DNA from: Arthrobacter rhombi
GTDB lineage: Bacteria > Actinomycetota > Actinomycetes > Actinomycetales > Micrococcaceae
Direction: 5' to 3'
Assembly: GCF_900163545.1 (NCBI RefSeq)
Contig: NZ_FUHW01000044.1
Coordinates: forward strand, 124,001 to 188,000
DNA: 64,000 nt
The stretch's first letter is position 1. Each line of letters opens with the position of its first letter. Under the pieces are notes generated by a model. That model did no database searches. It was given only the letters and a program-made list of their open reading frames with translations, and was not told the origin of the DNA. The translations under genes were made by a program, and so were the position numbers. Shown here in pieces: positions 48,077 to 56,842 of the stretch.

Positions 48077-50739
48077 GCCCGGGTTCACAGCCCAGGTCCG
48101 CTGCTTCACCCGAGTATGCCGAGCTGGTCGACATCCTGACTCGGGGCGGGGCCGGGGGGGCCATTGTTCTCGGGGGCCCCGGCATGGGAAAAACCAGTCT
48201 GGTCCAGGCGGCCATGGCGCGGCCGGGGATCGCGCCTCCGGTGTTGCGGTTGCATTGCAGCACGACCCTGACTTCCGTGCCCTACGGGGCCTTGTCGCCG
48301 TACCTGAGCTCGCTGGAACGAGTGGAGGATCCGGTACAGGTACTGCGCGAAATCAGCACGATCGTCGGCAACGCCCGTACCGAGAAAACACCGCCGACGG
48401 TCCTCGTGGAGGACGCCCAGTTCCTGGATCCGGAATCCTCTTTCGTACTGTCCATGCTGGTGGAGAACTCAGCCATCAAACTCATTGCCATCGGTGCCGG
48501 TCGCATCGACGGAGAATCGACACTCTTTTCCCTGACTGACTCGGGTCTGCTCTCAACGATCGTGGTCCAGCCATTGGAAGTGGAAGGGATTCGGCGTCTG
48601 GCGCAGGCACTGACCGGGGGACGACTGACCGAGGGCACCTTGCAGGTGATTCGCTCCATGACTGGAGGAAATGCCAGCCTCGTGAGGGCCTTCGTCCAAT
48701 CGTGCCTCAGCCAAGGGGTGCTGGTGCGCGACGAAGGGTCAGCAGCAGGGGAGTTATGGGTCCTCGCCCGGTTATCGCCGGAAACTGATGATGCCCTCGT
48801 TGAAGTGGTTCGCGATATTCATTCTTTTCTGCCGGAGAGACAGCAGCGGATCCTTGAATTGTTGGCGTTGGGAGGTCCACAATCCCGGGCCCTCCTCGTG
48901 GCCTGTGAGGGCAGCGACTACCGACACTTGCTCGAATCCGGCGTCCTGACCGTCCAACGCGATGGGATGATCCGTTTCGGGGCAGAAATACATGGCCTCG
49001 TCCTGCGTCACCTCGTGGCTCCCGGCCGCAGTGCCAAACTCCATGCCGTCTGGGATACCCACCGACGGGAGCTACAACCGGATTTGAACCCTGAGCAGGT
49101 GCTCTGGAGCTTGGAAGTGCGGGCTGAGGTCCCTTCGGCTGAGGTTTTGGAAGCAGTGGAGACCGCGAACGACGAGTTGGACTACCCGCTGGCGTGGAAG
49201 CTGTGCTCGATCTCGGGCGTTGGCACTGCCTCGGACCGTGGAGCGCTGGCTGAATGTCGCACGCTGTTGGGGCTGGGACGGTTCTACTCCGCACGAGCCA
49301 AGCTTGGGCAGTTGACGCGGAGCACTGCGGACACGCTCATCGGACAGAGAGCGCTGACGATGTTGAGATTGGCTTTAATCCGGCAGGGGGGAGACGACAC
49401 CGAGACGGTGCATCTGCCGGAACAATGGAGGGCCGGGACGCGAGAGCTGGAGAATCGTGCTGAATTCACTCTCATCCAGGAAGAATATGCCCGAACGACC
49501 GAGGTCGTTGAACTGTGGAGGGCAGCCCAGGAAGCCCGATCGGGTGAAAGTCTGAGAGCCCAAGCCGAGCGGATATTGGACCAACCTCGCCTGTCGTCAG
49601 AAAACCGGACCGTCGCCCTCTTGGTCCTCTCCGACCTCTACTCGGTGGAAGGGAAGACCGATACGGCGCTCGGATTCGCGCGCCAAGCCATGGCAGAGCT
49701 GGATCAGAATGCCGCATTGAATGGGAACTATCAACTGCATGTGCTGTTGCGCATCGGATGGAACTTGGTCTTCTCGGGCCGCTACGCCGAAGCGGAGGAG
49801 TTCGTGTCCCAGCGGGCGGGGTCCACGGTCAGGACGCTGCTGCACCGTCGGGGAACCCTTTCCCTGATCCGGGGTATCGCGCAGCTTCTCAAGGGTCAAA
49901 CCGAACAGGCACGCATCACTTTGGCCGAGGTAAAGGCCGAATTCCGCTTGCGGGAGCCCTCACGGGTGGTCTTGGCGGAAATGTTCCAGGAGCTTGCCCG
50001 TGACCGGCGTCTCACCGGGGCGCAATTTGGAGCCGAGCAGCGGCAACCTCCAGGGCCCAGCGGAGCGATGGGACAGGACCCAGCGGAGGCGGATGTCTCA
50101 CGGCGGATGTTGTACAGGGCGGTCGCCGCGGGTCTAGGGGGACCGGGGCACGAGACGCTCGAAGACTTCCCGCTGATCGCCCGTGAAGTCCTTTTTCTCG
50201 CGGAGGAACGCCTCCAGGCCGATCCTGAACCGGAGGCGGATCTCAATGCGCAGCTGGCCGGCCTCGTTCTGGAGATGGAAGGTACACGCGCCCAACTCTT
50301 AGGTCGTTTGGCGGCCGCCCACGGGGGCAGCGGAAGCGCCGAAGATTTGCGTGACTTGGCCTGCGATGCGACCCAAGCTCAGGAATATCACGTGGCGGTT
50401 GAAGCCATGGCCAAATCAGCCAACCTATATGTCGAGGTGGGGGACAACCGGAATTGTGGCATGGTGCTGCGCGAGCTGACACAGCTTTTGCGGTCACACC
50501 AGGTTACTGCTGGCCCTTACGCAGTTCGCGCATTGGCCATGGCCGAACTCACCACGCGTGAAGAGGAGATCGTCGAATTGGCGCGAGGCGGCCGGAATAA
50601 TGCCGAGATTGCCCGCATCTTGACGGTGTCGCAACGCACCGTCGAAGGGCACCTCTACCGGGTGTTCGCGAAGCTGGGGATCAATGACCGTTCAGAACTG
50701 ACGGGCCTGCCCTTACTTGCGGGTACTTCGCGAGACTAA
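48073..50739 (+). CDS. Large LuxR-family regulator 3 (LAL/STAND type, intact P-loop)
   Basis: Protein of 888 residues. Unlike its two paralogues it keeps a canonical Walker A, GGPGMGKTS (34-42, K40), and a Walker B LVEDAQFLDP (D114). The helical-repeat centre is followed by a LuxR HTH at about 824-878 (AEIARILTVSQRTVEGHLY). Family knowledge: such STAND regulators switch by ATP-driven oligomerisation on inducer binding, as MalT does. It is translationally coupled to regulator 2. The next gene, 568 bases downstream on the same strand, begins the polysaccharide operon, the obvious but unproven target. Confidence 0.88.
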   Translation: MSPGSQPRSAASPEYAELVDILTRGGAGGAIVLGGPGMGKTSLVQAAMARPGIAPPVLRLHCSTTLTSVPYGALSPYLSSLERVEDPVQVLREISTIVGNARTEKTPPTVLVEDAQFLDPESSFVLSMLVENSAIKLIAIGAGRIDGESTLFSLTDSGLLSTIVVQPLEVEGIRRLAQALTGGRLTEGTLQVIRSMTGGNASLVRAFVQSCLSQGVLVRDEGSAAGELWVLARLSPETDDALVEVVRDIHSFLPERQQRILELLALGGPQSRALLVACEGSDYRHLLESGVLTVQRDGMIRFGAEIHGLVLRHLVAPGRSAKLHAVWDTHRRELQPDLNPEQVLWSLEVRAEVPSAEVLEAVETANDELDYPLAWKLCSISGVGTASDRGALAECRTLLGLGRFYSARAKLGQLTRSTADTLIGQRALTMLRLALIRQGGDDTETVHLPEQWRAGTRELENRAEFTLIQEEYARTTEVVELWRAAQEARSGESLRAQAERILDQPRLSSENRTVALLVLSDLYSVEGKTDTALGFARQAMAELDQNAALNGNYQLHVLLRIGWNLVFSGRYAEAEEFVSQRAGSTVRTLLHRRGTLSLIRGIAQLLKGQTEQARITLAEVKAEFRLREPSRVVLAEMFQELARDRRLTGAQFGAEQRQPPGPSGAMGQDPAEADVSRRMLYRAVAAGLGGPGHETLEDFPLIAREVLFLAEERLQADPEPEADLNAQLAGLVLEMEGTRAQLLGRLAAAHGGSGSAEDLRDLACDATQAQEYHVAVEAMAKSANLYVEVGDNRNCGMVLRELTQLLRSHQVTAGPYAVRALAMAELTTREEEIVELARGGRNNAEIARILTVSQRTVEGHLYRVFAKLGINDRSELTGLPLLAGTSRD

Positions 50740-50779
50740 AGCGCGTAGTCGTGAGCCGATTATTGGGTACGCGCCACCC

Positions 50780-50808
50780 GTGTGAGCGCCCCGGACCGTG
50801 ACTAGGCT
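50780..50808 (+). promoter_or_regulatory. Promoter-like element, GTGTGA-N17-TAGGCT
   Basis: GTGTGA at 50780-50785 and TAGGCT at 50803-50808 with a 17-base spacer. The same design recurs at 51122-51150. It lies 41 bases after the stop of regulator 3 and about 95 bases before the first long inverted repeat. Confidence 0.4.
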
Positions 50809-50814
50809 TGAGGA

Positions 50815-51015
50815 CAGGAACACGAGGGCAACTCTGCCCCGTGCATCTGCTAGAAACACCGACACTGGACACGATGAGTTCGTTTCGGTGAATCCCCTTG
50901 GACGGAGTCGGCGGTTAGTGGGCCTTCGTGGCCCAGCCCCCCAGCGGCCGCCGACTCCTTGAAGTAAGGCCCCGCATCCGTTCCCTGATGGGACGGCTGC
51001 GGGGCCGTTTCGTTG
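50815..51015 (+). ncRNA. Candidate structured small RNA
   Basis: Predicted from structure only; ends are approximate. The first element is an 11-base perfect stem (50904-50914 with 50948-50958) enclosing a GGGCC-TTCGT-GGCCC hairpin (50920-50934). The second is a 9-base stem (50968-50976 with 50998-51006) extended by CCGTTCCC/GGGACGG with one bulge, followed by GTTTCGTT, which looks like a terminator. A promoter-like element precedes it. It could instead be a leader or readthrough control element; I know of no matching RNA family. Confidence 0.4.
50968..51006 (+). terminator. Terminator-like hairpin after the regulator genes
   Basis: GGCCCCGCA at 50968-50976 pairs with TGCGGGGCC at 50998-51006, with an almost complete inner stem, then GTTTCGTT. 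It would end transcripts from the regulator operon or from the candidate small RNA. Confidence 0.65.
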
Positions 51016-51121
51016 TCGAGACCCCCGATAGCAAGTGCTTGGACGCTGACTGAGTAGGCACCAAGTAATGAACTGGGTGCAGGTGGTGCTCCCGATCAAC
51101 AAATCGAGTACCTCGTCACTC

Positions 51122-51150
51122 GTGTGTTGTTTCGGCCCCCAACCTAGGCT
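51122..51150 (+). promoter_or_regulatory. Promoter-like element of the polysaccharide operon, GTGTGT-N17-TAGGCT
   Basis: GTGTGT at 51122-51127 and TAGGCT at 51145-51150, spacer 17, about 155 bases before the first operon gene and downstream of the terminator-like hairpin. The -35 is not sigma-70 consensus, so an activator such as one of the LuxR proteins may be needed (inference). Confidence 0.4.
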
Positions 51151-51306
51151 CGATTTCAACGAGGCCCGACAGGCCCCCGGAGCTCTCAGCCCGGGCAGAT
51201 TGCTACACATTTTTGGGGGATGACCACATGCGAAGCTACGCGGCCACTCGCGGTGCCACGAGGCATCGCCGCAGTTGGGGCATTCCGACGCTAGGGGGTG
51301 AGAATC

Positions 51307-52878
51307 ATGTCGCAGCTGAGTGAACGGGTAGGCGGTACCGGTTTTGAGGCGCCTCGGGTCTGGACTCCACGCCTGGTCTCCTCCAAACAGAACCGGATTT
51401 CGACCGCAGTCGATTGGCGCAGGCGGTACCGCAGGAAACTGCTGGTCACCGATGTGGTGTTGGTCGGTGCTGCGGCCTCACTGCCTACCGTGGCTTCTTT
51501 GGTCCAGGTGCAGGGTGCAGGACGTTTCGGTGCCTTAGCCGCCCGGGCCAGCGGTGCCGGCTTTGTGATGGAGAGCTACGGTTGGTCACTCCTGCTGGGA
51601 CTGATCGTTGCCGTGAGCTGGCTGGTGGCACTGCAGGTCTTCCAAAGCCGCTCCTCTGCCCGCATCGCCATCGGTGCGTTTGAATACAAGGCGGTGATTG
51701 ACGCCAGTGCCACGCTTGCCGGCGGAATTGCCATCATCGGCCTCCTCGGGGAGAACACCGGCCTGCGCGCCTACCTCGTCCTCACGGTTCCGGTGGGAAT
51801 GCTCGCCCTGCTGCTGGGACGGTGGCTGTGGAGAAACTGGCTGCAACGCCAGCGGCTCCGAGGGCATGCACTCAGCGACGTCGTTGTTTACGGACAAGCT
51901 AAGGACACGCCCTACGTCATTCGTCAGATCACCAATAAAAGCGGTGGGGCTTATCGGGTCGTTGGCGTCGTGCTCGATGGGGAACCCGATGAGGATGCAG
52001 AGAACCTCATCCGTGTCACCAGCCCGGCCTTGCCGATGATTCACGGTGGGTCGGTGATCGAGGAGGAGATTAGCCGGCTCGGGGCAGATGCCGTCGTCGT
52101 CGCCGGGGCACTCCAAGGAGGCAACCATGCCCTCCAGGAATTGGGCTGGCGACTCGAGAAGTCGCGCACCGACGTCATCCTGGTCTCGTCGTTGACCAAC
52201 GTGGCGGGACCACGCTTCAGCGTTCGCCCGGTCGAGGGACTTCCGCTCATGCACGTGGAACAGCCGACGTTCAGCGGGGTCAAACATGTCCTGAAGCGGG
52301 GTATGGACATGTGCGTTGCCACCACCGCATTGATCGCGCTCTCCCCGCTGTTCCTGGTGTTGGGCCTGTTGATTAGCAGGGACAGCAAGGGCGGGGTGTT
52401 CTTCCAACAGGAACGCACTGGACGCCACGGCCAGCCGTTCAAGATGTATAAGTTCCGTTCGATGGTGGACACCGCCGAAAAAGATCTCGAAGCACTGAAA
52501 GAGTCCAACGACGGCGCCGGACCGCTTTTCAAACTCAAGCAGGATCCTCGAGTCACTCGCGTCGGCAGAATCTTGCGCAAGTTCTCCTTGGACGAACTGC
52601 CCCAGTTCTTCAACGTCCTCAAGGGCGATATGTCGGTCGTCGGGCCACGGCCGCCCCTGCCCTCCGAAGTAGCCGACTATGAAGGCCACACCTACCGTCG
52701 CCTCTACATCAAACCTGGCGTCACCGGCCTCTGGCAGGTCAGCGGGCGATCGGATCTGGATTGGGAAGAAAGCGTCCGACTGGACCTCTATTACGTCGAA
52801 AACTGGTCAGCCACCGGAGATCTGATGATCATGTGGCGCACCTTCAAAGTCATGATCAACCCGGCTGGAGCCTACTGA
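51307..52878 (+). CDS. Polyprenyl-phosphate sugar-1-phosphate transferase (initiating, WbaP/CpsE-like)
   Basis: Starts repeat-unit assembly by moving a sugar-1-phosphate from a nucleotide sugar to undecaprenyl phosphate. 523 residues: four N-terminal helices, a CoA-binding-like central domain, one re-entrant helix (MDMCVATTALIALSPLFLVL) and the catalytic bacterial sugar-transferase domain with QQERTGRHGQPFKMYKFRSM, DELPQFFNVLKGDMSVVGPR and KPGVTGLWQVSGRSDLDW. ATG 51307 follows AGGGGGTGAG; the GTG at 51298 is inside that site. The stop TGATG overlaps the next gene. Sugar specificity cannot be read from sequence. Confidence 0.95.
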   Translation: MSQLSERVGGTGFEAPRVWTPRLVSSKQNRISTAVDWRRRYRRKLLVTDVVLVGAAASLPTVASLVQVQGAGRFGALAARASGAGFVMESYGWSLLLGLIVAVSWLVALQVFQSRSSARIAIGAFEYKAVIDASATLAGGIAIIGLLGENTGLRAYLVLTVPVGMLALLLGRWLWRNWLQRQRLRGHALSDVVVYGQAKDTPYVIRQITNKSGGAYRVVGVVLDGEPDEDAENLIRVTSPALPMIHGGSVIEEEISRLGADAVVVAGALQGGNHALQELGWRLEKSRTDVILVSSLTNVAGPRFSVRPVEGLPLMHVEQPTFSGVKHVLKRGMDMCVATTALIALSPLFLVLGLLISRDSKGGVFFQQERTGRHGQPFKMYKFRSMVDTAEKDLEALKESNDGAGPLFKLKQDPRVTRVGRILRKFSLDELPQFFNVLKGDMSVVGPRPPLPSEVADYEGHTYRRLYIKPGVTGLWQVSGRSDLDWEESVRLDLYYVENWSATGDLMIMWRTFKVMINPAGAY

Positions 52879-53972
52879 TGAGCATTGCACCCGAAACCTC
52901 CGTCCATCCTGCCCTGCGTATCGCGGTCATCGGTGCCGGTTACTGGGGCCCGAATCTGGCCCGGAACTTTGCGATGAGCACTGACTGGGAACTGGTGGCC
53001 ATCTGCGACAGGGACCTCGACCGGGCTTCGGCTCTGGCCAGGAAGACCGGAGAGCCTGCAGTGGTTGCCTCCGTGGAGGAGCTTCTGCGTGAGCACACCA
53101 TCGACGCGGTTGCTATCGCTACCCCGGCCCGCACCCATCACGGCATTGCCATGGCCGCGATCGCAGCCGGCAAACATGTGCTGGTGGAGAAGCCATTGGC
53201 GGATAACAGCATCCACGGTCGGGAGATGGTCGAGGCTGCCCGGGCGGCAGGCACCATTCTGATGGCCGATCACACCTACTGTTATACCCCGGCCGTGTTG
53301 AAGATCCGCGATCTCCTAGCCAGCGGTGAGTTGGGGGAGATCCTCTATATCGATTCGGTACGGATCAACCTCGGACTCGTTCAACCAGACGTCGACGTGT
53401 TCTGGGATCTGGCTCCCCATGATCTATCGATCCTGGACTTCATCCTCCCCGGTGGGCTGAAACCCGTGGCGGTTTCCGCGCAGGGAGCGGATCCCCTGAA
53501 CTCCGGAAAATCCTGTGTGGGCTACCTGAGCCTGCCCCTGGAAAACGGGGCGCTGGCGCATATTCACGTGAACTGGTTGTCGCCGACGAAGATTCGGCAG
53601 ATGGTCATTGGTGGAAGTCGCAAGACCCTGGTGTGGGACGACCTGAATCCACAGCAGCGGCTGAGCGTCTTCGACCGAGGGGTTGATCTGGGGCGGCAGG
53701 AAGCTGTGCGCGACGACGTCGAGGACCGCAAGGGTGCCATGATCTCCTACCGGTTGGGCGACACCTGGTCCCCGGCGCTCTCCGAATTCGAACCGTTAGG
53801 ACTCATGGTTTCCGAGTACGCGGCCAGCATCCGCGCCGGCCGCCCGGCACCGACCGACGGCGAATCCGCGCTCCGTGTCCTCTCCGTGCTGGAAGCGGCA
53901 AGCCGCAGCCTCGCCGAAGGCCGGGCAACTCGTGACGAAGTCAACCACCCCATTCTGGAGGAAGCCCTGTGA
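52878..53972 (+). CDS. Gfo/Idh/MocA-family NAD(P)-dependent sugar oxidoreductase
   Basis: Dehydrogenase of 364 residues. The Rossmann motif is AVIGAGYWGPNLARNF, the family EKPLADN segment carries the catalytic lysine, and DLAPHDLSILDFIL gives the conserved histidine region. In polysaccharide clusters such enzymes (WlbA/WbpB type) oxidise C3 of a UDP-sugar before a DegT aminotransferase acts. That role is inferred from the neighbours. Start overlaps the preceding stop by one base; end overlaps the epimerase start (GTGA). Confidence 0.9.
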   Translation: MSIAPETSVHPALRIAVIGAGYWGPNLARNFAMSTDWELVAICDRDLDRASALARKTGEPAVVASVEELLREHTIDAVAIATPARTHHGIAMAAIAAGKHVLVEKPLADNSIHGREMVEAARAAGTILMADHTYCYTPAVLKIRDLLASGELGEILYIDSVRINLGLVQPDVDVFWDLAPHDLSILDFILPGGLKPVAVSAQGADPLNSGKSCVGYLSLPLENGALAHIHVNWLSPTKIRQMVIGGSRKTLVWDDLNPQQRLSVFDRGVDLGRQEAVRDDVEDRKGAMISYRLGDTWSPALSEFEPLGLMVSEYAASIRAGRPAPTDGESALRVLSVLEAASRSLAEGRATRDEVNHPILEEAL

Positions 53973-54991
53973 AGACAGACCTGAACACATTCGAAGGCGG
54001 CAGGTACCTCGTCACCGGTGGCGCAGGAACCATTGGTTCCGAAATCGTCCACCAGCTCTTGGACGCCGGTGCCGAACACGTCGACGTTCTGGATAATCTG
54101 GTGCGTGGACGTCGGGATAACATCGCCGGCCCGCTCGCCAGTGGTCGCGTCGAGCTCATCGAAGGAGATCTCGCCGACCGACAGCTGGTCCGCGACCTCG
54201 TTCACAACCAGGATGCCATCTTCCACCAGGCGGCCATCCGCATCACGCAGTGTGCCGAGGAACCGCGACTAGCCGTCGACGTCATGGTTAACGGGACGTT
54301 CAATGTCCTCGAAGCTGCCGTCGAAGCCAAGACGTCTAAAATCGTCGCCGCATCAAGTGCTTCCGTCTATGGGATGGCTGAGGAGTTCCCGACCGGGGAG
54401 CGACATCACCCGTATAACAATGACACCGTCTACGGCGCTGCCAAGACCTTCAACGAAGGAATGCTGAAGAGTTTTCACTCCATGTATGGGCTCGATTACG
54501 TGGCCTTGCGGTATTTCAACGTCTACGGACCCCGAATGGACGTCCACGGCGCCTATACCGAGGTTCTGGTGCGCTGGATGGAACGCATCGATGATGGTCT
54601 GCCTCCACTGATCTTCGGAGACGGAAGCCAGACCATGGATTTCGTCTTCTCCGAGGACATTGCTCGGGCGAACCTCTTAGCCGCCGCCAGCCCGGTCACC
54701 GCTGGTGTCTACAACGTCGCCAGCGGCACCGAGACCAGCCTCCGGGAACTTGCCGAAACCCTCTTGCACGTTATGGGTTCCAAACAGGCCATCGACTACG
54801 GGCCAGAGCGAGCGGTGAACTCGGTGAGCCGTCGTCTCGCTGATACCAGTGCTGGCTGCCGAGACTTGGGATTCGAATCCACGATCGGGCTGGAGGAAGG
54901 GCTCGCCCGGCTCGTGGAATGGTGGCGTCCCTTGCGTGAACAGGTCGCGGCAGGACGGGCGCTGAAACGACCAGTTTCCGTCACCAACTGA
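53969..54991 (+). CDS. NAD-dependent nucleotide-sugar epimerase/dehydratase (extended SDR)
   Basis: SDR enzyme of 340 residues with cofactor motif TGGAGTIGSEIV near residue 16, ASSASVYGMAEEFP with the catalytic Ser, and the YGAAK active-site pair (YxxxK). RYFNVYGPRMDVHGAYTEV fits UDP-glucose/UDP-GlcNAc 4-epimerase-like members; a 4,6-dehydratase is less likely. GTG start coupled to the oxidoreductase. Followed by a 31-base gap with GGGGAAG before the aminotransferase. Confidence 0.9.
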   Translation: MKTDLNTFEGGRYLVTGGAGTIGSEIVHQLLDAGAEHVDVLDNLVRGRRDNIAGPLASGRVELIEGDLADRQLVRDLVHNQDAIFHQAAIRITQCAEEPRLAVDVMVNGTFNVLEAAVEAKTSKIVAASSASVYGMAEEFPTGERHHPYNNDTVYGAAKTFNEGMLKSFHSMYGLDYVALRYFNVYGPRMDVHGAYTEVLVRWMERIDDGLPPLIFGDGSQTMDFVFSEDIARANLLAAASPVTAGVYNVASGTETSLRELAETLLHVMGSKQAIDYGPERAVNSVSRRLADTSAGCRDLGFESTIGLEEGLARLVEWWRPLREQVAAGRALKRPVSVTN

Positions 54992-55022
54992 CATAACGAA
55001 TAAAGACTGGGGAAGCACGAAG

Positions 55023-56162
55023 ATGAACAGAATCAGTGTCATGAAGCCGTGGCTCGGTGCGGCCGAAAGTGATGCCGTCGCCGAGGTGATCGCCTCGGGC
55101 TGGGTTGCTCAAGGGCCGAAGACGGCAGCCTTTGAACAGGCGTTTGCCGAACACCAGGGGGTCGCCCACGCAGTGGCCACGTCGAGTTGCACGACGGCCC
55201 TCCAGCTGGCCCTGATCGTCGCCGGTGTCACCGAGGGCGACGACGTGGTGGTCCCGTCGTTCTCGTTTATCGCCACGGCAAATGCCCCGGTCTATCTGGG
55301 GGCCCGCCCGGTGTTCGCCGATGTGGATGTCGAGACGGGGAACGTCACGGCCGAGACCATTGCCGTGGCACTGACCCCGGCTACGCGGGCCATCATTGCC
55401 GTTGATCAGGGCGGGATGCCGCTGGACCTTGCCCCGTTGCGCGCGCTGTGCGACGAACGGGGTATTGCGTTGATCGAAGATGCAGCCTGCGGCGCCGGAT
55501 CAACGTACCGAGATGCGCCGGTCGGTGTCGGAGCCGACATCAGTGCTTGGTCCTTCCACCCGCGGAAGCTCCTCACCACCGGTGAGGGTGGCATGCTGAC
55601 CACCAATAGCAAGGAGTGGGCCGATCGGGCCCGCCGGCTGCGTGAACATTCAATGGACGTCTCGGCTGCCGAGCGTCATGGCTCGCTGTTGGCACCTCAG
55701 GAAAGCTACTCCGAGGTCGGCTACAACTTCCGGATGACCGACTTGCAGGCCGCGATGGGTCTGGTCCAGTTGGGCAAACTCGACGTGATGGTCCAACGCC
55801 GTCGCGGGCTGGCCGACAGATACCGCTCGGAACTCATCGACGTCCCGGGACTGCGCTGCGCGCAGGATCCCGGATATGGAACCTCGAACTACCAGTCCTT
55901 CTGGATCGAGGTGCTTCCAGAGTTCCCGATGGGACGGGAGCAACTACTCGAGAAGTTGGCTACCGACGAGATCTCCGCTCGTCGCGGCATCATGGCCGCC
56001 CACCGTCAACCTGCCTACACCGGACATTCCGGCCAGATGGTCCAGCTACCGGTGACCGAACGATTGACCGATAACACGCTGATTCTGCCGCTCTACCACG
56101 ACCTGAGTCCCGCAGATCAGGACCGTGTGGTCGACAGCATCCGCGCTGCTGGGGGAGTCTGA
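55023..56162 (+). CDS. DegT/DnrJ/EryC1/StrS aminotransferase 1 (PglE-like)
   Basis: PLP-dependent sugar aminotransferase of 379 residues. SSCTTALQLALIVAGVTEGD begins the cofactor site, IEDAACGAGS holds the conserved Asp, and the PLP lysine is in SFHPRKLLTTGEGGM, the form typical of 4-amino-sugar enzymes such as PglE or perosamine synthase. Two bases before the PglD-like acyltransferase, the usual partner that acylates the new amino group. No 4,6-dehydratase for its keto substrate is seen in the window. Confidence 0.92.
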   Translation: MNRISVMKPWLGAAESDAVAEVIASGWVAQGPKTAAFEQAFAEHQGVAHAVATSSCTTALQLALIVAGVTEGDDVVVPSFSFIATANAPVYLGARPVFADVDVETGNVTAETIAVALTPATRAIIAVDQGGMPLDLAPLRALCDERGIALIEDAACGAGSTYRDAPVGVGADISAWSFHPRKLLTTGEGGMLTTNSKEWADRARRLREHSMDVSAAERHGSLLAPQESYSEVGYNFRMTDLQAAMGLVQLGKLDVMVQRRRGLADRYRSELIDVPGLRCAQDPGYGTSNYQSFWIEVLPEFPMGREQLLEKLATDEISARRGIMAAHRQPAYTGHSGQMVQLPVTERLTDNTLILPLYHDLSPADQDRVVDSIRAAGGV

Positions 56163-56164
56163 CC

Positions 56165-56842
56165 GTGGCCCGCCTCCTGCTGATTGCCGCCGGCGGACTT
56201 GCCCGCGAGACGATCGCCTCCATTCGCGCCACCGGGGACCACCATCTCGTGGGGTTGCTCGACGACGACGCGGCCCTGCATGGACGAAATATTGCCGGGG
56301 TGCGGGTACTGGGTGGGATCGAGATGGCTGCAACGTCGGGGGACCACATGCTGATTTGCGCTGGATCGGGGGCTGCCCGGGCGGCCGTCAGTGCCCGGCT
56401 GGAAGCGTGGGGGGTCGCTCACGACCAGTTTGCCACTCATGTGCATTCCACCGCTGTCATTGGCGAAGGCACGGTGATCGGCGCGGGGAGCATCATCTTG
56501 GCCGGCACCGTGCTGACCTGCGATGTACGCATCGGCCATCAGGTAGTCCTGATGCCGCAGGTGACGCTGACCCACGACGACGACCTTGCCGACTTCGTGA
56601 CGTTGGCTGCGGGTGCCTCGGTAGGCGGAAGGGTCGAGATCGGTCGGTGCTCCTATCTCGGAATGAACGCCGCGGTGCGGCAGGACCTGAAGATCGGCGA
56701 AGACGCCGTCCTGGGAATGGGCGCCGTACTCCTGGAGGACCTGCCCACCGGAGAAACGTGGGCAGGGAATCCTGCCCGGATGATCAGCACGTCTGCCCGG
56801 CCACAGGAAATGGCCGCACCGCAAGGAGGAATCGGAAAATGA
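56165..56842 (+). CDS. PglD/NeuD-like sugar O/N-acyltransferase
   Basis: Acyl-CoA-dependent transferase of 225 residues. The N-terminal PglD-type Rossmann-like domain (LLLIAAGGLARETIASI) is followed by a left-handed beta helix of hexapeptide repeats from about residue 95 (STAVIGEGTVIGAGSIILAG) and a catalytic-type histidine in LTHDDDLADFV. Probably N-acetylates the amino sugar made by the preceding aminotransferase. GTG start; its stop overlaps the next gene (ATGA). Confidence 0.88.
   Translation: MARLLLIAAGGLARETIASIRATGDHHLVGLLDDDAALHGRNIAGVRVLGGIEMAATSGDHMLICAGSGAARAAVSARLEAWGVAHDQFATHVHSTAVIGEGTVIGAGSIILAGTVLTCDVRIGHQVVLMPQVTLTHDDDLADFVTLAAGASVGGRVEIGRCSYLGMNAAVRQDLKIGEDAVLGMGAVLLEDLPTGETWAGNPARMISTSARPQEMAAPQGGIGK

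Larger units (their letters stand above)
50740..51306 (+). other. 567-base structured intergenic region before the polysaccharide operon
   Basis: No gene longer than a possible 31-codon leader ORF (51228-51323). It contains two promoter-like elements of the same design (50780-50808 and 51122-51150), two long inverted repeats (50904-50958 and 50968-51006), and a G-rich ribosome site before the glycosyl-phosphate transferase ATG at 51307. The arrangement suggests a small RNA followed by a separate operon promoter. Confidence 0.6.

Noticed and set aside
56125..56838. Upstream extension of glycosyltransferase A
   Set aside because: It overlaps the acyltransferase in another frame; the ATG at 56839 has a strong ribosome site and the normal family N-terminus.
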